This document shows positions 27,212-37,594 of a DNA stretch of 37,701 nucleotides, in pieces. A program made the translations under genes and the position numbers. The notes beneath the pieces are model-generated. The model was not told the DNA's origin. It ran no database searches and saw only the letters and a program-made list of their open reading frames with translations. Numbering within the stretch: the stretch's first letter is position 1; every line of letters begins with the position of its first letter. The DNA is from Methylococcales bacterium (GTDB taxonomy: Bacteria; Pseudomonadota; Gammaproteobacteria; Methylococcales; Methylomonadaceae): NCBI GenBank assembly GCA_009692395.1, contig SHZG01000003.1, positions 1 to 37,701 on the forward strand, written 5' to 3'.

Positions 27212-28625
27212 ATCAGAAACCGTTTGGATAGTTGATGATGATAAGTCAATTCGTTGGGTCGTAGAAAAAGCCCTGCAAAAAACCGATTTTATCACCCGCA
27301 GTTTTTCCGATGCTCAGGTGTTACTCAATGCGTTGCAAACTGACTTGCCTGATGCCTTAATAACCGATATTCGTATGCCCAACATGGATGGACTAACGTT
27401 ATTAGACACACTGCAACACAGTCATCCCGATTTACCTGTGATTGTTATGACTGCGCATTCCGATTTAGAAAGCGCGGTGTCTGCCTTTCATGGCGGCGCA
27501 TTTGACTATTTACCCAAGCCATTTGATATTAAAGCAGTGGTTGAATTAGCGCAACGTGCCTGCATTCACAGCCAACAACGTAAAAACGCAGTTATGCACA
27601 TTGCTACCGATGTGACTGTCGCAACCACGCCAGAAATTATTGGAGAAGCCCCTGCGATGCAGGAGGTATTTCGTGCTATTGGACGGTTGGCACGGTCTCA
27701 CATTACCGTCTTAATTAATGGCGAATCAGGCACAGGTAAAGAATTAGTCGCTAAAGCCTTACATCGTCATAGTCCACGCAGTGGCAAACCTTTTATCGCG
27801 CTTAACATGGCGGCGATTCCTAAAGATTTAATGGAATCTGAATTATTTGGTCATGAAAAAGGCTCATTTACGGGGGCAGCCCAGCGTCGTGCAGGGCGTT
27901 TTGAACAAGCCAATGGAGGGACATTATTTCTGGATGAAATAGGCGATATGCCCGCAGAGCTACAAACACGCTTATTGCGGGTGTTAGCGGACGGTGAGTT
28001 TTATCCTGTGGGTTCGTATTCATCAATCAAAGCCGATGTGCGTATTATTGCGGCGACGCATCAAAATTTTGAAACCTTAGTAGAACAAGGGCTATTTCGC
28101 GAAGATTTATTCCATAGGCTCAATGTGATTCGTATCCATATTCCGCCGCTACGCGAACGTAAACAAGATATTCCACTGTTACTACGCCACTTTTTGCAAC
28201 AAGCCGCAAAGGAGCTAAACGCAGAAATCAAAGTATTAAAACCCGAAGCCGAAGCCTTTTTAAGCACCTTAGACTGGGCGGGTAATGTGCGACAACTAGA
28301 AAATACTTGCCGCTGGTTGACAGTGATGGCATCGGGTCGAGAAATTCATTTACACGATTTACCGCCTGAGTTTCTTAACAGATCTATTGAAAACCCTCAT
28401 ATCGACGGCAACTGGGAGATACTTCTTCGATCATTCATTGATACACAGCTACTCAACAAAGAAGCGGCGATTGCTACACACGTTATTGATTGTGTTGAAA
28501 GTTTGTTAATCAAAGCCGCCTTAGATTACACCCAAGGCAAACGCCACGAAGCCGCGCGGTTATTAGGCTATGGTAGAAATACCCTGACTCGAAAAATAAA
28601 AGAATTGGATATAGCTGTCCCTTAA
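27204..28625 (+). CDS. glnG: Nitrogen regulation response regulator NtrC
   Basis: NtrC is a sigma-54-dependent enhancer-binding activator. The receiver domain has Asp55 in [10 protein letters not shown] as the phosphoacceptor. The central AAA+ domain has Walker A GESGTGKE, Walker [13 protein letters not shown] and the sigma-54 contact loop, which reads GSFTGA instead of the usual GAFTGA. The C-terminal Fis-type helix-turn-helix is at [24 protein letters not shown]. Length is 473 aa. It is co-transcribed with glnL; NtrC-like sites upstream suggest autoregulation. Confidence 0.95.
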   Translation: MNKSETVWIVDDDKSIRWVVEKALQKTDFITRSFSDAQVLLNALQTDLPDALITDIRMPNMDGLTLLDTLQHSHPDLPVIVMTAHSDLESAVSAFHGGAFDYLPKPFDIKAVVELAQRACIHSQQRKNAVMHIATDVTVATTPEIIGEAPAMQEVFRAIGRLARSHITVLINGESGTGKELVAKALHRHSPRSGKPFIALNMAAIPKDLMESELFGHEKGSFTGAAQRRAGRFEQANGGTLFLDEIGDMPAELQTRLLRVLADGEFYPVGSYSSIKADVRIIAATHQNFETLVEQGLFREDLFHRLNVIRIHIPPLRERKQDIPLLLRHFLQQAAKELNAEIKVLKPEAEAFLSTLDWAGNVRQLENTCRWLTVMASGREIHLHDLPPEFLNRSIENPHIDGNWEILLRSFIDTQLLNKEAAIATHVIDCVESLLIKAALDYTQGKRHEAARLLGYGRNTLTRKIKELDIAVP

Positions 28626-28668
28626 AATTGTCGGGCATAAAAACGCAACGCGCTTTACAATAAGCAGC

Positions 28669-29676
28669 ATGAAATCGTTAATAATATCCCTAGTGCTGCT
28701 CATTACCCTCAGTGGCTGTATGCCCATGATTCATCCGCTGGGGATGAAAAATCAATCTGCCAGCCTCAGTGAAACCACTTTTTTCACCGAAGATGGCGTG
28801 GCGTTGCCATTACGTCATTGGCTACCAAAAACAGAGGTAAACGCTGTCCTTATCGCGTTACATGGCTTTAACGATTACAGTCATTTTTTTGCCGCACCCG
28901 CTGAGTATTTTAGCGGCTTAGGTATTGCCTGTTTTGCTTATGATCAACGTGGATTTGGTGCCTCGCCTAGTCGTGGTTTGTGGGCAGGCAGTGCAACCTA
29001 TATCTATGATTTACAAGTGCTAGTGCGGCTGTTAAAGCAACGTTATCCCAATCGCCCCGTGTATTTGCTGGGTGAAAGTATGGGCGGCGCGGTTATCATG
29101 ACGGCAATGACTCAAACAACCATGCCCACTGTTGATGGCATTATTCTTTCAGCCCCCGCCCTGTGGGCGCGAGACACCATGCCGTGGTATCAAACCAGCT
29201 TATTATGGACAATTGCCCACAGTATGCCGTGGTTATCGCTCACAGGCAGTGGTCTAAAAGTGATGGCTTCCGATAATATCCCCATGCTCCGTGCCTTAGG
29301 ACGTGATCCACTCGTCATTAAAGCAACCCGTGTAGAAGCCATGTATGGGCTAACGGATTTAATGGATACCGCGTTTAACAATACCCGCGCCCTGCATAAA
29401 AATACCCTGATACTGTACGGTGAAAAAGACGAGATTATTCCCAAAGAACCGACTTATACCTTTCTTAACACGTTACTCGCCAGCGATAGCACTCATAAAA
29501 CCATCGCCATTTATCCACACGGCTATCATTTGTTATTGCGTGATTTACAAGCACCAACCGCGTGGCAGGACATAGCAACATGGATTCATCACAGTACCGA
29601 TAAACTACCTTCGGGTGCCGATGACCACGCAAAACACATTTTAGCCACGTTTAACAGCAAGTTATCAGCACAATAG
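28669..29676 (+). CDS. Lipoprotein alpha/beta hydrolase (monoacylglycerol lipase / S33-like)
   Basis: The N-terminus is a lipoprotein signal peptide with lipobox LSGC (Cys17 lipidated), so the mature enzyme is anchored in the envelope. The hydrolase fold shows the oxyanion region LIALHGFNDYS, the nucleophile elbow GESMGG with Ser137, the acid in LYGEKDEIIP and the histidine in YPHGYHLLLRD. This resembles monoglyceride lipases or lysophospholipases. It lies 43 bp after glnG and upstream of the mla lipid-transport genes, which would suit a phospholipid-related role, but the substrate is not established. Confidence 0.85.
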   Translation: MKSLIISLVLLITLSGCMPMIHPLGMKNQSASLSETTFFTEDGVALPLRHWLPKTEVNAVLIALHGFNDYSHFFAAPAEYFSGLGIACFAYDQRGFGASPSRGLWAGSATYIYDLQVLVRLLKQRYPNRPVYLLGESMGGAVIMTAMTQTTMPTVDGIILSAPALWARDTMPWYQTSLLWTIAHSMPWLSLTGSGLKVMASDNIPMLRALGRDPLVIKATRVEAMYGLTDLMDTAFNNTRALHKNTLILYGEKDEIIPKEPTYTFLNTLLASDSTHKTIAIYPHGYHLLLRDLQAPTAWQDIATWIHHSTDKLPSGADDHAKHILATFNSKLSAQ

Positions 29677-29745
29677 ATTGACTTACTAGCGAGTAGTCAT
29701 AGAGAATACTCATCTCAGATTTGCAACCGAGACGCCAAGCACAGC

Positions 29746-30573
29746 ATGGATAATAGCCACACCCCTCAACACATCTTAGTCTCCGTTCGTGATTTAACCT
29801 TTTCTCGCGGCAACAATAAAATATTCGATGATATTTCACTAGACTTTGAACGCGGTAAAATCACCGCCATCATGGGGCCTAGCGGCACAGGTAAAACCAC
29901 GCTGCTGAAATTAATCGGCGGGCAGTTATACCCTGAAAAGGGCATCGTTACCGTTGATGGGCAAAACGTACACCAGTTACGCCGTAAAGAACTCTATGAA
30001 TTGCGCAAACGCATGGGAATGTTATTTCAAAGCGGTGCGTTGCTTACCGACATGAACGTTTACGATAACGTCGCCTTTCCACTGCGTGAACATACCCATT
30101 TGACCGAGTCCATGATTCGCTCCTTGGTGTTGATGAAATTACAAGCGGTCGGTTTACGCGGTGCGCATCAACTCATGCCCAATGAATTATCAGGCGGTAT
30201 GGCGCGGCGCGTGGCATTAGCCAGAGCCATTGCCCTAGACCCGATGATGATTTTGTACGATGAACCGTTCACGGGACAAGACCCGATTTCAATGGGCGTG
30301 TTAGTGTTGCTCATTAAAGCCTTGAATGAAACCTTAGGCTTAACCAGCATCATCGTCTCGCATGACGTGGAAGAAACCGCAAAAATTGCCGACTACATCT
30401 ACGTTATCGCCAACGGAAAAGTAGTCGATCACGGCACACCTGCGCAAATCGAACAATCATCATCCGAATGGGTACAGCAATTCATGCACGGCGCGGCAGA
30501 TGGCCCCGTACATTTTCATTATCCCGCTAAAGATTATGTGGATGATTTGTTATCTACTGGAAAACGCTATTAA
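29746..30573 (+). CDS. mlaF: Phospholipid transport ATP-binding protein MlaF
   Basis: MlaF is the cytoplasmic ATPase of the MlaFEDB complex that moves phospholipids between inner and outer membrane. Walker A is GPSGTGKTT (residues about 44-52), the ABC signature is NELSGGMARRVALARA, Walker B is PMMILYDEP and the H-loop is IIVSHDVEET. Length is 275 aa. Normally mlaE follows within a few bases. Here a repeat and two defence-like genes (1.66 kb) separate it from mlaE. Confidence 0.95.
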   Translation: MDNSHTPQHILVSVRDLTFSRGNNKIFDDISLDFERGKITAIMGPSGTGKTTLLKLIGGQLYPEKGIVTVDGQNVHQLRRKELYELRKRMGMLFQSGALLTDMNVYDNVAFPLREHTHLTESMIRSLVLMKLQAVGLRGAHQLMPNELSGGMARRVALARAIALDPMMILYDEPFTGQDPISMGVLVLLIKALNETLGLTSIIVSHDVEETAKIADYIYVIANGKVVDHGTPAQIEQSSSEWVQQFMHGAADGPVHFHYPAKDYVDDLLSTGKRY

Positions 30574-30585
30574 TTAAATTAGCTT

Positions 30586-30667
30586 CGTAGGTTAGGTTGC
30601 GGCTCTTTCGCAACCCAACGATACCAAAGAAGGTTGGGTTGCCAAAAAGACGGCAACCCAACCTACG
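30586..30667. repeat. REP-like double hairpin, copy 2
   Basis: It has the same two hairpins as at 21761-21845: GGTTGCG...CGCAACCC, then GGTTGGGTTGCC...GGCAACCCAACC, bounded by CGTAGGT and ACCTACG. The outer ends are inverted repeats of each other. It starts 12 bp after the mlaF stop and marks the left edge of the accessory insertion in the mla operon. Confidence 0.88.
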
Positions 30668-30701
30668 AATTAATCATTTCATCTATTCTCAAGACTATAT
30701 T

Positions 30702-31666
30702 ATGACTGCACCAACAACCGCGCATTTTTTAACAGACATTGAAATTAAAGAGTTTAAATACTTTAAAGATTTTAAAGCGTCTGGATTTAAGCGTGTTAAT
30801 TTGATTGGAGGTAAGAATAATGTCGGTAAGACGGCGTTTATGGAGGTTTGTTATATTAATACACATTCAAATAATATTAATACAATGCTATCGTCTATTG
30901 TTAATGTTAATCATTCCCGTGAATATGTAAATATTGTTGATAAAAGTAAAATTGAACCAAGCCTTTTGGTTGTAATAAAAAAATGCACATCAAAATCTAA
31001 TATACGATTTGTAGACTTTGAATTTACAGATAAAGATGCAAAGCAACAATTTAAGTTTGCAATTGACATTGATGAAAAAATATTAATGGCAAAGATTTAA
31101 ACGCATCTATTCATTATGTATTAAATATAAAATTCATAGATACTTACGGATGGTCAGATGGAGAGTTAGCAATAGCGTATGAGGCGATTCAAAGGAATGA
31201 AAAAGAAAATTACCTTAGTCAGCTTGTTCAGGAATTTGATAACTCAATCGAAAGTTTTAAGTTAATGGGCGGAACTAAACCCGAATGCAAAAAACAAGGT
31301 GAATGGCAAAAAAGCACCGAATTCGGCGATGGTTTCAAACAGTATATCTCCATTATCTGCGCCCTTTATGCCTGTGAAAATGACTATTTATTTATTGATG
31401 AAATAGACAACGGTATTTATTACGACCACCTTGATAGATTATGGGAAATAATTTTAACGCTGTCTAAACAAACCAACTGCCAAATATTTGCCACTACCCA
31501 TTCAAAAGGAATGCTGGAATCTTTTGCACGAGTGGCTAAAAAATTAAACGCACAGGACGTTTCTTATACACGGTTAATAAGAAATAAAAAGCAGGAGTTA
31601 AAAAGCATTACGTTTAATTATGAAGGGTTGGAATATAGCTTTGAAAATAAACACGAGGTTAGATAA
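30702..31666 (+). pseudogene. AAA_15-type ATPase (OLD/PARIS-like), frameshifted
   Basis: From ATG 30702 the protein begins with a typical SMC/OLD-like ATPase start (DIEIKEFKYFKDF, then Walker A GGKNNVGKTAF). It breaks at about 31075-31080, where an A6 run has one base too few. Restoring A7 gives DEKNINGKDLNASIHY and runs on through a complete second half with Walker B YLFIDEIDNGIYY and the ATTHSKGM switch, to TAA at 31666. The intact product would be about 321 aa. The ORF start at 30597 lies inside the repeat and is not used. Its stop overlaps the TOPRIM gene start (TAATG). Such ATPase/TOPRIM pairs are usually anti-phage systems. Confidence 0.82.
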
Positions 31667-32234
31667 TGACTAAAATTACTATCCTGCATGAAGGCGTATT
31701 AGATAAAAAAGTCATTGAAGGTTTAATAAAACATATTGGATTAGACGAAAAGCTCATTGTGTGTTATCCAATGGGAGTAAAAAGCAACTTCTTTGACAAG
31801 AAATATCCTGCTTATATTTCGTTATCACTATCCGTTGAAAACGATGAAATCAATAAAGTTTTTTGATTCTCGATGCGGATAACTGCGACATGAATCAAGG
31901 CGGACTAATTAAAACCCAAGAAAAATTGCAGACGATGATTAAATCATTGGGTTTTGAATCAATCAGCCGTTTTTATATTACCCATGACCCACGAACAAAA
32001 GATAAAGAGGGCTTTATTGAATCGCTTTTATTATCAACTATTCCCGAAGAAAAAATGAATTGCATTGACCGTTTTTTAGAATGCACGGGGTTTGATAAAA
32101 AGGGTGGTGATAAATCAACTTATGAGCGAATCTATAAATCCATTGCGCACCCGCTTTCCCCGTATAATTTTGACCACATCCATTTCAACGAATTAAAAAC
32201 CAAATTAACCCAACTTTTTGCTGAATCAGAATAA
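31666..32234 (+). pseudogene. TOPRIM-domain protein (DUF3226/OLD nuclease-like), frameshifted
   Basis: The start TKITILHEGVLDKKVIEGLI supplies the TOPRIM glutamate (EG), and LILDADNCDMN supplies the DxD motif. Between them the frame breaks in a T run at about 31859-31864 (six Ts). Seven Ts give NKVFLILDADN and continue to the stop at 32234, for a protein of about 189 aa. It probably forms the effector nuclease of the ATPase encoded just upstream. It ends 3 bp before mlaE, so translation of mlaE may be affected by its premature stop. Confidence 0.78.
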
Positions 32235-32237
32235 AAT

Positions 32238-33020
32238 ATGATGCAATTTTTTCAACGCCTAGGCGCAGACACTCGTACCAGCTTTACTAAACTGGGGCGA
32301 GCGACTTACTTTCTTGTGGCAACCCTCGCGGGTATTCTGAGCGTGTTACCCAGACCGCGCTTATTAATGAATCAACTATTTTCAGTCGGGGTCTTATCAT
32401 TTTTGATTATCACCATTTCAGGCTTGTTTGTCGGTATGGTTCTGGGCTTGCAGGGCTTTTATATTCTGTCGGATTTTGGCGCGGAAGAAAGTTTGGGCAT
32501 TATGGTTGCCGCTTCTTTGGTGCGCGAATTGGGGCCAGTGGTAACGGCATTACTATTCGCAGGGAGAGCAGGTTCTGCACTCACTGCCGAGATAGGCTTG
32601 ATGAAAGCCACCGAACAATTGTCAGGCATGGAGATGATGGCGATTGATCCGATACGCCGTATTATTACGCCGCGATTTTTAGCGGGCTTTATATCCATGC
32701 CATTACTCGCCGTGTTATTCAGTGCAGTGGGTATTATCGGTGGGCAATTAGTCGGTTCTGGCTTGTTGGGCGTGGATGACGGCTCGTATTGGTCACAAAT
32801 GCAGAACCAGATTGATTTTTACGATGACATCATCAACGGCATTATTAAAAGCGTGATTTTTGGTTTTGTCACTTCGTGGATTGCCTTGTTTGAAGGCTAT
32901 GATGCCATTCCGACTTCCGAAGGTGTCAGCCGCGCCACTACACGCACGGTGGTCAATTCGGCATTCAGTATTTTAATTCTTGATTTTATTCTTACCGCAC
33001 TTATGTTTGGAGATAAGTAA
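32238..33020 (+). CDS. mlaE: Phospholipid transport permease MlaE
   Basis: MlaE is the inner-membrane permease of the Mla system. The sequence is strongly hydrophobic, with about five or six membrane helices (for example [18 protein letters not shown]). It has the conserved segment [25 protein letters not shown] and a coupling region [12 protein letters not shown]. Length is 260 aa. It starts 3 bp after the TOPRIM pseudogene and is followed by mlaD after 1 bp. A frame-shadow ORF on the opposite strand is discarded. Confidence 0.94.
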   Translation: MMQFFQRLGADTRTSFTKLGRATYFLVATLAGILSVLPRPRLLMNQLFSVGVLSFLIITISGLFVGMVLGLQGFYILSDFGAEESLGIMVAASLVRELGPVVTALLFAGRAGSALTAEIGLMKATEQLSGMEMMAIDPIRRIITPRFLAGFISMPLLAVLFSAVGIIGGQLVGSGLLGVDDGSYWSQMQNQIDFYDDIINGIIKSVIFGFVTSWIALFEGYDAIPTSEGVSRATTRTVVNSAFSILILDFILTALMFGDK

Positions 33021-33021
33021 T

Positions 33022-33507
33022 ATGCAGCACACCGCCACTCAAGATACACTGGTTGGTCTTTTTGTCACAGCAGGTATTGCTGGACTTTTTTTTCTTGCCT
33101 TGCAAGTCAGTAATCTCAGTTCGTTCGGTAGTGAGGAGACGTACACTGTCACTGCCAACTTTGAAAGCTCAGGCGGCTTGAAAGTAAAATCTGCCGTGTC
33201 TGCCGCTGGGGTTAAAATCGGCAAAGTCACTGCGATTCGTTTTGACCCAAAAACCTATCAATCAGTCGTCAGTATGGCGATTGAAAGCCAGTACGCCACG
33301 CTACCCGAAGACACCACTGCCAGTATTTTTACCGCTGGTTTATTAGGTGAACAATACGTCAATTTGGAAGCAGGTGGTTCAGATGATGTATTGAAAAATG
33401 GCAGCAAAATTGACATTACGCAATCGGCTATCATTCTCGAAAAAGTCATCGGTCAGTTTTTGTTCAAATCTGCTGAAGAAAAAGCCCAAGGGGAGAAAAA
33501 AGAGTGA
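33022..33507 (+). CDS. mlaD: Phospholipid-binding MCE-domain protein MlaD
   Basis: MlaD is anchored in the inner membrane and forms the hexameric periplasmic ring of the Mla complex. Residues about 7-26 (DTLVGLFVTAGIAGLFFLAL) are the single transmembrane helix, followed by an MCE domain (FESSGGLKVKSAVSAAGVKIGKV and TAGLLGEQYVNLEAGG). ATG at 33022, 1 bp after the mlaE stop, is a better start than the ORF track start at 32980. It gives 161 aa. mlaC, which usually follows, is missing. Confidence 0.93.
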   Translation: MQHTATQDTLVGLFVTAGIAGLFFLALQVSNLSSFGSEETYTVTANFESSGGLKVKSAVSAAGVKIGKVTAIRFDPKTYQSVVSMAIESQYATLPEDTTASIFTAGLLGEQYVNLEAGGSDDVLKNGSKIDITQSAIILEKVIGQFLFKSAEEKAQGEKKE

Positions 33508-33812
33508 GCAAACTAGCGATTATCGACCAAGGCGCGGGCGTTTTTGTTGTGGATGGTAATTTAACCTTTGCCAGCATTGATAAAAAAACCGTCAAATCGT
33601 TCGATTTTTTAAACACCAGCAAAGTCATCACTATTGATCTGGGACGTGTCGCGTGTACTGACAGTGCAGGTCTTGCACTGATGATTGAATGGATAAAACA
33701 CACGCGGTCACACAAAACCCAATTACGCTTTAAAAATATTCCAGAGCAATTACGCAATCTTGCCAAGCTCAGCGGTTTTGATCAATCCAGCCATTTTACA
33801 ACGGCTGACTAA
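33504..33812 (+). CDS. mlaB: STAS-domain protein MlaB
   Basis: MlaB is a small cytoplasmic STAS protein that binds MlaF and supports its ATPase activity. The fold signature GRVACTDSAGLALMIEWIKH contains the conserved serine. Length is 102 aa. It starts with GTG and overlaps mlaD by 4 bp. In Enterobacteria mlaC lies between mlaD and mlaB; here they are directly joined, so mlaC was lost from this position or lies elsewhere. Confidence 0.85.
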   Translation: MSKLAIIDQGAGVFVVDGNLTFASIDKKTVKSFDFLNTSKVITIDLGRVACTDSAGLALMIEWIKHTRSHKTQLRFKNIPEQLRNLAKLSGFDQSSHFTTAD

Positions 33813-33842
33813 ACGCGCTGTTTCCCTTCACCTATCACCTAA

Positions 33843-35120
<1,278 letters not shown>

Positions 35121-35129
35121 GGTTTAACT

Positions 35130-35756
35130 ATGCTAACCATTGCAGTTTCCAAAGGCAGAATTTATGAAGAAGCCCTGCCGTTATTGGCAGAGGCAGGCAT
35201 CGTCCCCACCGATGATCCCAAAACCTGTCGCAAATTAATTTTAAACACCACGCGCCCCGATGTGCAGCTTGTCATCATCCGCGCCACCGACGTACCGACC
35301 TTTGTCGAATACGGCGCGGCAGATTTAGGTATCGCAGGCAAAGACGTACTCATCGAACACGGCGCGGAAAGTCTCTATGAACCGCTTGATTTAGGCATCG
35401 CCCGTTGCCGTCTCATGACTGCAACCCGCAAAAACGCACCGCCCATCACAGGACGCGTGCGCGTTGCCACCAAGTTTGTCAAAATCGCCCAACGCTATTT
35501 TGCCAGCCTAGGCATTCAAGCCGAAATCATCAAACTGTACGGCTCAATGGAACTCGCCCCGCTAGTCGGCTTAGCCGATTGCATCGTAGACCTAGTAGAC
35601 ACAGGCAACACCCTAAAAGCCAACGATATGGAACCGCGCGACCTAATCATGAACATCAGCTCACGATTAGTCGTCAACAAAGCAGCCATGAAAATGAAAA
35701 ACGCCCCGATAGCGGAGTTGTTAGCGCAGTTTGAACGCACATTAGCCCAACGATAA
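35130..35756 (+). CDS. hisG: ATP phosphoribosyltransferase, short form
   Basis: HisG joins ATP and PRPP in the first step of histidine synthesis. It has the conserved start [39 protein letters not shown] and the PRPP-binding [16 protein letters not shown]. At 208 residues it lacks the C-terminal regulatory domain, so it belongs to the short class that needs HisZ as partner; hisZ is not in this window. The murA-hisG order is common in Gammaproteobacteria and Betaproteobacteria. Confidence 0.95.
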   Translation: MLTIAVSKGRIYEEALPLLAEAGIVPTDDPKTCRKLILNTTRPDVQLVIIRATDVPTFVEYGAADLGIAGKDVLIEHGAESLYEPLDLGIARCRLMTATRKNAPPITGRVRVATKFVKIAQRYFASLGIQAEIIKLYGSMELAPLVGLADCIVDLVDTGNTLKANDMEPRDLIMNISSRLVVNKAAMKMKNAPIAELLAQFERTLAQR

Positions 35757-35764
35757 CTCTGTAG

Positions 35765-35785
35765 AGACGTTGCACGGCAACGTCT
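35765..35785. repeat. Short hairpin after hisG
   Basis: AGACGTTGC and GCAACGTCT form a perfect 9-bp stem with a 3-nt loop, 8 bp after the hisG stop. No T-run follows, so it is probably a dispersed hairpin repeat or an mRNA-stabilising structure, not an intrinsic terminator. Confidence 0.7.
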
Positions 35786-35824
35786 TCAACACACCGACAA
35801 TCCATTTTTCAGAGGGGTATGGCC

Positions 35825-36301
35825 ATGAACTGGCAAGAAGTCTGTGAACATCCTAGTTTAAAAGATTTACCGTTTAAAATTGAATTGGATGAATTAGGTA
35901 GAATTATTATGAGTCCCGTGAAGCTGTACCATTCTGCCTTACAAGGCGAAATAGAATTTTTATTACGTTGTTTATTAAAAACAGGCAAAACGCTACCCGA
36001 ATGTGCAATTAAAACGACTAAGGGTACAAAAGTCGCTGATGTAGCATGGGTTTCCTCTGGAACATGGGCAAAAATAAAAATGGAAGCGGATGCTTCAATT
36101 GCCCCAGAAATCTGCGTTGAAGTTATTTCAGCAAGCAATAGCAAAAAAGAAATGCTTGAAAAAAGACAGTTATATTGTGAAGCGGGCGCGAAAGAAGTTT
36201 GGCTGTGTAATGAATATGGTGAAATGCAGTTTTTTAATGCTCAACTGGAATTGAAGCATTCAGAATTAGTGCCTGAGTTTCCTGCAAAGGTGGATATTTG
36301 A
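35825..36301 (+). CDS. Uma2-family (DUF820) putative PD-(D/E)XK protein
   Basis: The product has the Uma2/DUF820 pattern: a central VADVAWVSSGTWAK segment giving the acidic residue, then APEICVEVISASNSKKEMLEKRQLYCEAGAKEVWL, a typical Uma2 core. The fold is that of PD-(D/E)XK nucleases, but the biological role of the family is unknown. ATG at 35825 has GAGGGG at suitable spacing, while the track start at 35819 is too close to it. Length is about 158 aa. Unlike its accessory neighbours it is intact. Confidence 0.82.
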   Translation: MNWQEVCEHPSLKDLPFKIELDELGRIIMSPVKLYHSALQGEIEFLLRCLLKTGKTLPECAIKTTKGTKVADVAWVSSGTWAKIKMEADASIAPEICVEVISASNSKKEMLEKRQLYCEAGAKEVWLCNEYGEMQFFNAQLELKHSELVPEFPAKVDI

Positions 36302-36302
36302 T

Positions 36303-36335
36303 AGACCTTTCAAATTTTTAAAATCTGAAAGGTCT
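36303..36335. repeat. Hairpin between the Uma2 and nuclease genes
   Basis: AGACCTTTCA and TGAAAGGTCT form a 10-bp stem, extended inside by ATTTT/AAAAT after one mismatch. It starts 1 bp after the Uma2 stop and may act as a terminator-like or dispersed repeat element. Confidence 0.65.
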
Positions 36336-36402
36336 AAAACCTAAATTTTGTTGTGCTTCATTTAGACTATCTTGTCAATTAAATGCAATCTGGAAGCAAT
36401 CA

Positions 36403-37582
36403 ATGGAAAAGAGTAAAAAAGTCTCAAAAGTATTAAAAGATGTTTCAGTGATTACAAAACAGTTTAATGATAAGCAAAAAGCAAGTGGTGAGTTATTTAA
36501 TATTTTCAGCATAACTAAAATAGAACGAGTGGAAGTTAATACGCATTCTGCAATGATTGCAGAATTAGTAAACCCCTCTGGTTCGCATGGACAAGATGAT
36601 AAATGTCTCATTCTTTTTCTAAAGATTGCAATACCAACTCTATTATTTACAGGAACAGAAAAAGCTAAAGTTTTCAAAGAGAAATCTTTTGCACCACTAG
36701 GTCGCGTTGATATTTTGATTGAGCTTGAAAAAGACGTTTTTCTAATTGAAAACAAAATTGATGCAAAAGACGGAAATAAGCAGCTTGAACGATATGCAAA
36801 AATCCTTACTTCTTTTGAAGGCAAAAACTGGCATTTACTCTATTTAACTAAATTCGGCACTGAGGCTGAAGAATCTAGTCATTGTGGAGTGAAATATCAG
36901 CGTATATCTTACAGAGAGCAAATTCTTGATTGGTTAGATTCATGTATTAAACAGGTAGATTCTATTCCAGCAATAAAACATACTTTATTGCAATATCAAT
37001 ATCTTATCAAAAAAATCACGGGTACAAGCATGACTCACGAAATGAAAAAAGAACTCGTAGACCTTTTGATGGAAGGTGATAATTTTCAAGCTGCACAAGC
37101 TATTTCAGGAGTAATTCGCTTAACAAAGGGAGAAATTCTTTTTAAATTCTTTCAGAATGTAGAAAATACTATAAAAAAACAGCCCGATGTTGTTTCAGCA
37201 ATAAAAGGCAGCTTTCCAGAGTTAGAATATTATAATAAAAATAGATGTATCAACTGGTTTTCAACAAAGAAAGGAATAAAAACTCATTCTATAGGTGTTT
37301 TTTTTTGATATTGGTATTCCTGATATTTTATTTAGGATAGAAGGTGCTACAGAGTGGTTATATTACAGTGTTGTAGCTGTTAAAAAAGACGAAACTGGTA
37401 AATATCAGTTTGCTACTGATTGGAAAACTGTAAAAATTAAAATGAATCCTCATTTTAAAGAACAACCTTGGGGCAGAATAAATTGGTTTTCAAAGCCAGT
37501 AGTATCTGTTTTTCATGATATGAACTTAAGCTCACACGATTACCCACAACTGCCCACAATGCGGTACAGTAAGATAATTTGA
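36403..37582 (+). pseudogene. PD-(D/E)XK nuclease family protein (PDDEXK_4-like), frameshifted in a T9 tract
   Basis: The N-terminal half is a PDDEXK_4-type nuclease: FSITKIERVEVNTHSAMIAELVNP, then GRVDILIELEKDVFLIENKIDAKDGNKQLERYA, which contains the D and ENK catalytic residues. At 37300-37308 nine Ts lead to a stop. With eight Ts the frame reads IGVFFDIGIPDILFRIEGATEWLYY and continues to TGA at 37582. The final residues may be IS-derived, as the transposase start is only 13-22 bp further on. The nuclease core is upstream of the tract and would still be made. Confidence 0.8.
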
Positions 37583-37594
37583 ACTAACAAACCG

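Noticed and set aside
36403-37308. Programmed ribosomal frameshifting at the homopolymer sites
   Set aside because: The sites lack a consistent slippery heptamer and stimulatory structure, and shifts of both signs are needed in unrelated genes; indel mutation explains them more simply.
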